This document shows positions 60,813 to 64,000 of a stretch of 64,000 bases of DNA, piece by piece (position 1 is the first letter of the stretch; each line of letters starts with the position of its first letter). The notes under the pieces were generated by a model. The model saw only the letters and a list, made by a program, of their open reading frames with translations, had not been told where the DNA came from and made no database searches. The DNA is from CAYZTD01 sp964638155 (lineage in GTDB: Archaea > Thermoplasmatota > E2 > DHVEG-1). A program made the translations under genes and the position numbers. The stretch spans positions 1 to 64,000 of the forward strand of contig CAZWYI010000009.1 in NCBI GenBank assembly GCA_964638155.1, given 5' to 3'.

Positions 60813-61557
60813 ATGTGTAACTTCCAATACTCATCATTATAACACATAGTACAAACACAATAGCCAAATCATAAAGTGGTGCTAAAACATTTGCTTTTGC
60901 AATTAAACTTCCTCTAAGTCCATCAACCATATAAAACAATGGATCAAAATATGCTATTGTTTGAAGCGTAGGATTTGTAGAGACTGGAAAAAAGGCTGAT
61001 GATAAAAAAAGAAGCGGCATTATTACTAGATTCATGATCAATGGAAAAGACTGGAAATCATTCATTTTTGATGCTAGGATAAGTCCGAAACCCACTGCTG
61101 TAAAAGCAATTAAAACCATAAATATAATACCAAGTATAAGTCCAACGGGTCCTGAAATAGGAGTTCCTAGGCCTATTGCTATAAATAGAATTATAAAACC
61201 CTGAATTAACGCAACCGTTGCTCCTCCTAGAGTTCTACCAATTATTATTGACATTCTACTAATTGGTGCGACAAGTAATTCTTGTAAGAATCCAAATTGT
61301 TTATCCCATAATACTGATATTCCTGTAAACATCGAAGAAAAAATAATTGACATTGTAATAATTCCTGGTGCAAAGAAATGGATGTAATCAATATTCACAC
61401 CGGGAATACTTATCTGTCTAAAGCCAGATCCAAGAATAAATAAAAATAAAAGTGGCTGTACAATAGTTACAACAAGTCTACTTTTTGATCTGAAAAATCT
61501 TTTCATCTGTCTAAGCCACATAATGTATATAGCTTGAAATTCAACGTTTTTAATCAT
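60793..61557 (-). CDS. ABC-2 type exporter permease
   Basis: A 254-residue protein with six membrane helices and the ABC-2 pattern: 'VTIVQPLLFLFILGSGFRQI', 'PGIITMSIIFSSMFTGISVL', 'LQELLVAPISRMSIIIGRTL' and 'LFLSSAFFPVSTNPTLQTIA'. This is the DrrB/NodJ-like membrane half of an exporter for drugs, lipids or sugars. The ATPase gene is 3 bases upstream on the same strand. Confidence 0.9.
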   Translation of the reverse strand: MIKNVEFQAIYIMWLRQMKRFFRSKSRLVVTIVQPLLFLFILGSGFRQISIPGVNIDYIHFFAPGIITMSIIFSSMFTGISVLWDKQFGFLQELLVAPISRMSIIIGRTLGGATVALIQGFIILFIAIGLGTPISGPVGLILGIIFMVLIAFTAVGFGLILASKMNDFQSFPLIMNLVIMPLLFLSSAFFPVSTNPTLQTIAYFDPLFYMVDGLRGSLIAKANVLAPLYDLAIVFVLCVIMMSIGSYTFSKSEA

Positions 61558-61560
61558 AAC

Positions 61561-62549
61561 TTATCTCCTAAACCGAGGTGGGATGAAATCATTTTTTGTT
61601 TCTTGATCTCTAATGTTTCTTCCAGTATATGATAAAAATACATCATCAAGAGTAGGCTGCCTAACAGTTATGCTTTTAATTTTAGTATCAATTTTTTGAG
61701 CAATTTCAACTATAATTGGTATTTTTTCATCGCCTTTTTCAACCCCTATAGTTAAATTTGAATCATGTTTCTCTGTTTTTTTAACCCATTTCTTTTTTTC
61801 AAGTTCTTTTTTTAGCTTATTCATATCTGTTGAAACAATAGTTATAACATCGTTTCCAATTGATTTTTTGAGATTATTTATTTTATCCATAACAAGAATT
61901 TTACCATGGTCTATTATTCCAATACGTTTACATAAAAAATCTGCTTCATCCATGTAATGAGTGGTTAGAAAAATAGTTGTTTTTTCTTCTTTATTCATTT
62001 TTTTGATATATTTCCATATAGCACGTCTGGTTTGTGCATCAAGTCCAAGGGTTGGCTCGTCAAGAAATAAAACGGTTGGATAATGCATTAGACCACGAGC
62101 TATTTCAAGTCTTCTCTTCATTCCGCCAGAATAATTTTTTACAAAAACATCTTTTTTATCAACAAGATCTACAAGTTTAAGCACTTCATTTATTCTTTGC
62201 TCGCGTTTTTTTCTTGGTATTGCATACATTCTTGCATGGTACTCAAGGTTTTCTTTTCCAGTTAGTTCGGTGTCAAGAGCTGGTTCTTGAAAGACAACGC
62301 CAATATTTTTTCTAACATTATCTCTATCTTTTTTAATATCATGATTTGCAATTTTTGCAGAACCATATGTAGGATTTAATAAAGTTATAAGCATTTTTAT
62401 GGTGGTAGTTTTACCTGCTCCATTTGGTCCTAAAAATCCAAATATTTCTCCTTTTTCTACTGTGAAACTGATGTTATCTACAGCAGTTAAATTTTTGAAT
62501 TTTTTTGTTAAATCTTTTGTTTCAATTATATTAGTTATTTTTTTTCCAC
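61561..62549 (-). CDS. ABC-2 type exporter ATPase (start disrupted)
   Basis: The frame reads through 'VDNISFTVEKGEIFGFLGPN' with Walker A GPNGAGKTT (about 62410-62440), Q-loop 'VVFQEPALDTELTGK', signature 'NYSGGMKRRLEIA', Walker B 'VLFLDEPTLGLD' and H-loop 'FLTTHYMDEA'. The C-terminal end (QPTLDDVFLSYTGRN) matches DrrA-type ATPases. No standard start lies upstream of the internal Met at 62394, which is past Walker A. GTG 62549 would give a good N-terminus (MEKKITNIIETKDLTKKF) only if the eight-A run at 62538-62545 had nine. Alternatively a nonstandard ATA or ATT start follows GGTGG at a suitable distance. About 330 residues. Partner of the permease downstream. Confidence 0.85.
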
Positions 62550-62648
62550 CTTTGAGTTATTTTGATTTTTGAAATATAGCTTATATTAATAAAAGTAACT
62601 TATTTAGCAAAGATTTTTTATCTTACAATTTTATGATGTATTCTCATA

Positions 62649-64000
62649 ATGGATTTTTACAATGAAATAATTGATTTAATTCTCCTAGGAAAAATAAATT
62701 CAAAAGAAGAACTTCATAAGAAAAAAATGAAGTTATGTAAAAAATACAATCTTTCTGATATACCTAGTGATAGTAATATTCTTGAAAAAATTCCAGATGA
62801 TATATCAGGCGGAGAAAAAGATATACTTTTATCGGTTTTAAGAAGAAAATCCATGCGTACTATGTCTGGAGTGGCTGTAGTTGCAGTTATGACTAGTCCT
62901 GCTGATTGCCCACATGGATTATGCATACCTTGTCCAGGTGGACCTAAAAACAATTCTCCACAAAGTTATACCGGTTATGAACCAGCAGCAATGAGAGCAT
63001 CATTAAATGATTTTGATCCTTACAACCAAACAAAAAATAGGTTAGGGCAACTTAAAGCAATAGGTCACTCTGTTGAAAAAATTGATTTTATTATAATGGG
63101 TGGTACTTTTACAGCTAGATCTCCATACTACCAGGAATGGTTTGTAAAAAGATGCTATGATGCTTTAAATGGTTGTAATTCTAAAAATTTAGATGAAGCA
63201 AAAAAAATAAATGAAAAAGCAGAGTCACGTTGCATCGGTCTTACTGTAGAAACCCGTCCTGATTGGTTTCGACTTAGGCATTGTGATATGAGCTTAAATT
63301 GGGGTGCAACTAGAGTTGAGCTTGGAATTCAAACTGTGTTTGATGATATTTTATACAAAATGAAAAGAGGTCACACTGTTACTGATTCTATAAGAGCTAC
63401 AAAGATTGCTAAAGACAGTGGATTCAAGGTATGTTACCATCTCATGCCAGATCTGCCTGGATCGGATAATAAGCGCGACATTGAATCATTTAAAACAATC
63501 TTTGATAACCAAGATTTTAAACCAGATATGTTAAAGATTTATCCAACTTTAACTGTCAAAGATACAAAATTATATGATTTTTGGAAAGAAAAAAAGTATA
63601 AACCTCTTTCAACAGAAGAGGCTATAAAACTTATTTCAAAAATAAAGACAATTGTCCCTGAATGGGTAAGGATTCAGAGAATACAGCGCGATATACCTGC
63701 TCAATATATAGATGCAGGAGTTAATAAAAGCAATCTAAGGCAATTAGTAAAGAAATATATGAACAAAAATAAACTAGAATGCAGGTGCATTCGTTGCAGA
63801 GAAATAGGTCACAAATTCTTAAAAGAAGATATACAAATAAAAGACGATGATATCATATTTGATACAAACTTCTATAATGCTAGTGACTCTGAAGAAGTCT
63901 TTATTTCACTTGTTTCAAAAAAATATGATGCATTATTAGGTTACCTTAGACTCAGAGATATTAAAAATTCCCATAAATATGAACTACAAAAAAATCCCTG
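62649..64000 (+). CDS. elp3: Elongator protein 3 homologue (Elp3), 5' part
   Basis: From ATG 62649 the frame is open to the window end (450 codons). The radical SAM cluster is 'CPHGLCIPCPGGPKN', then 'SYTGYEPAAMRAS', 'FIIMGGTFTARS', 'TVETRPDW', 'ATRVELGIQTVFDDIL', 'YHLMPDLPGSD', 'KIYPTLTVKDTKLYDFWKE' and a zinc motif 'CRCIRCREIG'. Elp3 modifies uridine 34 of tRNAs (cm5U) using acetyl-CoA and SAM. The N-terminal tRNA-binding helices are present; the C-terminal acetyltransferase domain lies beyond the window. It is transcribed divergently from the ABC exporter. Confidence 0.95.
   Translation, partial: MDFYNEIIDLILLGKINSKEELHKKKMKLCKKYNLSDIPSDSNILEKIPDDISGGEKDILLSVLRRKSMRTMSGVAVVAVMTSPADCPHGLCIPCPGGPKNNSPQSYTGYEPAAMRASLNDFDPYNQTKNRLGQLKAIGHSVEKIDFIIMGGTFTARSPYYQEWFVKRCYDALNGCNSKNLDEAKKINEKAESRCIGLTVETRPDWFRLRHCDMSLNWGATRVELGIQTVFDDILYKMKRGHTVTDSIRATKIAKDSGFKVCYHLMPDLPGSDNKRDIESFKTIFDNQDFKPDMLKIYPTLTVKDTKLYDFWKEKKYKPLSTEEAIKLISKIKTIVPEWVRIQRIQRDIPAQYIDAGVNKSNLRQLVKKYMNKNKLECRCIRCREIGHKFLKEDIQIKDDDIIFDTNFYNASDSEEVFISLVSKKYDALLGYLRLRDIKNSHKYELQKNP

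Overview
The window is a strongly AT-rich archaeal chromosome segment. The archaeal assignment rests on eL37 next to an Sm-like protein, eS19, eL39, eL31, a PDCD5 homologue, aIF6, RNase P component 4, SepF, Elp3, an archaeal-type valyl-tRNA synthetase, archaellin/type IV pilin-like signal sequences, and TATA-like boxes ahead of leaderless or Shine-Dalgarno-led genes. The abundance of secreted PKD/Ig-type proteins and the gingipain-like C25 peptidase resemble Thermoplasmata-related sediment archaea. That placement is inference and needs a phylogeny.

Layout. 0-1.4 kb: a secreted papain-like hydrolase, tRNA-Phe and a winged-helix regulator. 1.4-13.3 kb: three minus-strand surface proteins, including a 3042-residue protein built from prealbumin-like, cysteine-patterned, Ig-like and DUF11-type modules. 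13.6-16.9 kb: small mixed genes (orphan nucleotidyltransferase, HAD phosphatase, a protease remnant, a zinc-finger protein, an Lrp regulator). 16.9-20.2 kb: a compact operon of a double-psi-barrel protein, coiled-coil and membrane proteins, a tandem PRC-barrel protein and tiny zinc-ribbon proteins. 20.2-25 kb: a decayed gene, a C25 peptidase, eL37/Lsm, a toxin-antitoxin pair with a broken toxin, a PUA protein, SepF and tRNA-Arg.

25.2-45.0 kb is the most remarkable part: a type IV pilus/Tad-like locus with two secretion ATPases, two TadC-like membrane proteins and six pilin-like proteins. Two of the pilins carry tandem arrays of minimal Hint (intein-like) domains, three in one and five in the other, without homing endonuclease. 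Paralogues of the same scaffold carry DUF2341, LamG-like and PKD domains instead. I infer a pilus or surface-display system whose large pilins may be cleaved or spliced after translation.

45-48 kb is an RNase P/ribosomal/aIF6 housekeeping block. 48-51 kb holds regulators, a thioredoxin-CcdA-like protein split by a frameshift and an intact RelE-type toxin-antitoxin pair. 51-64 kb holds ValRS, an OFA-type transporter with beta-carbonic anhydrase, an HPS-RraA fusion overlapping a DUF362 ferredoxin protein, a lipoprotein, a methyltransferase, FolD, DUF131, an ABC-2 exporter and the 5' part of Elp3.

Four genes (about 20.3, 23.4, 48.8 and 62.5 kb) are interrupted at A-runs where adding or removing one or two A bases restores a recognisable protein. 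These are assembly errors, real decay, or poly-A slippage as known in AT-rich genomes.
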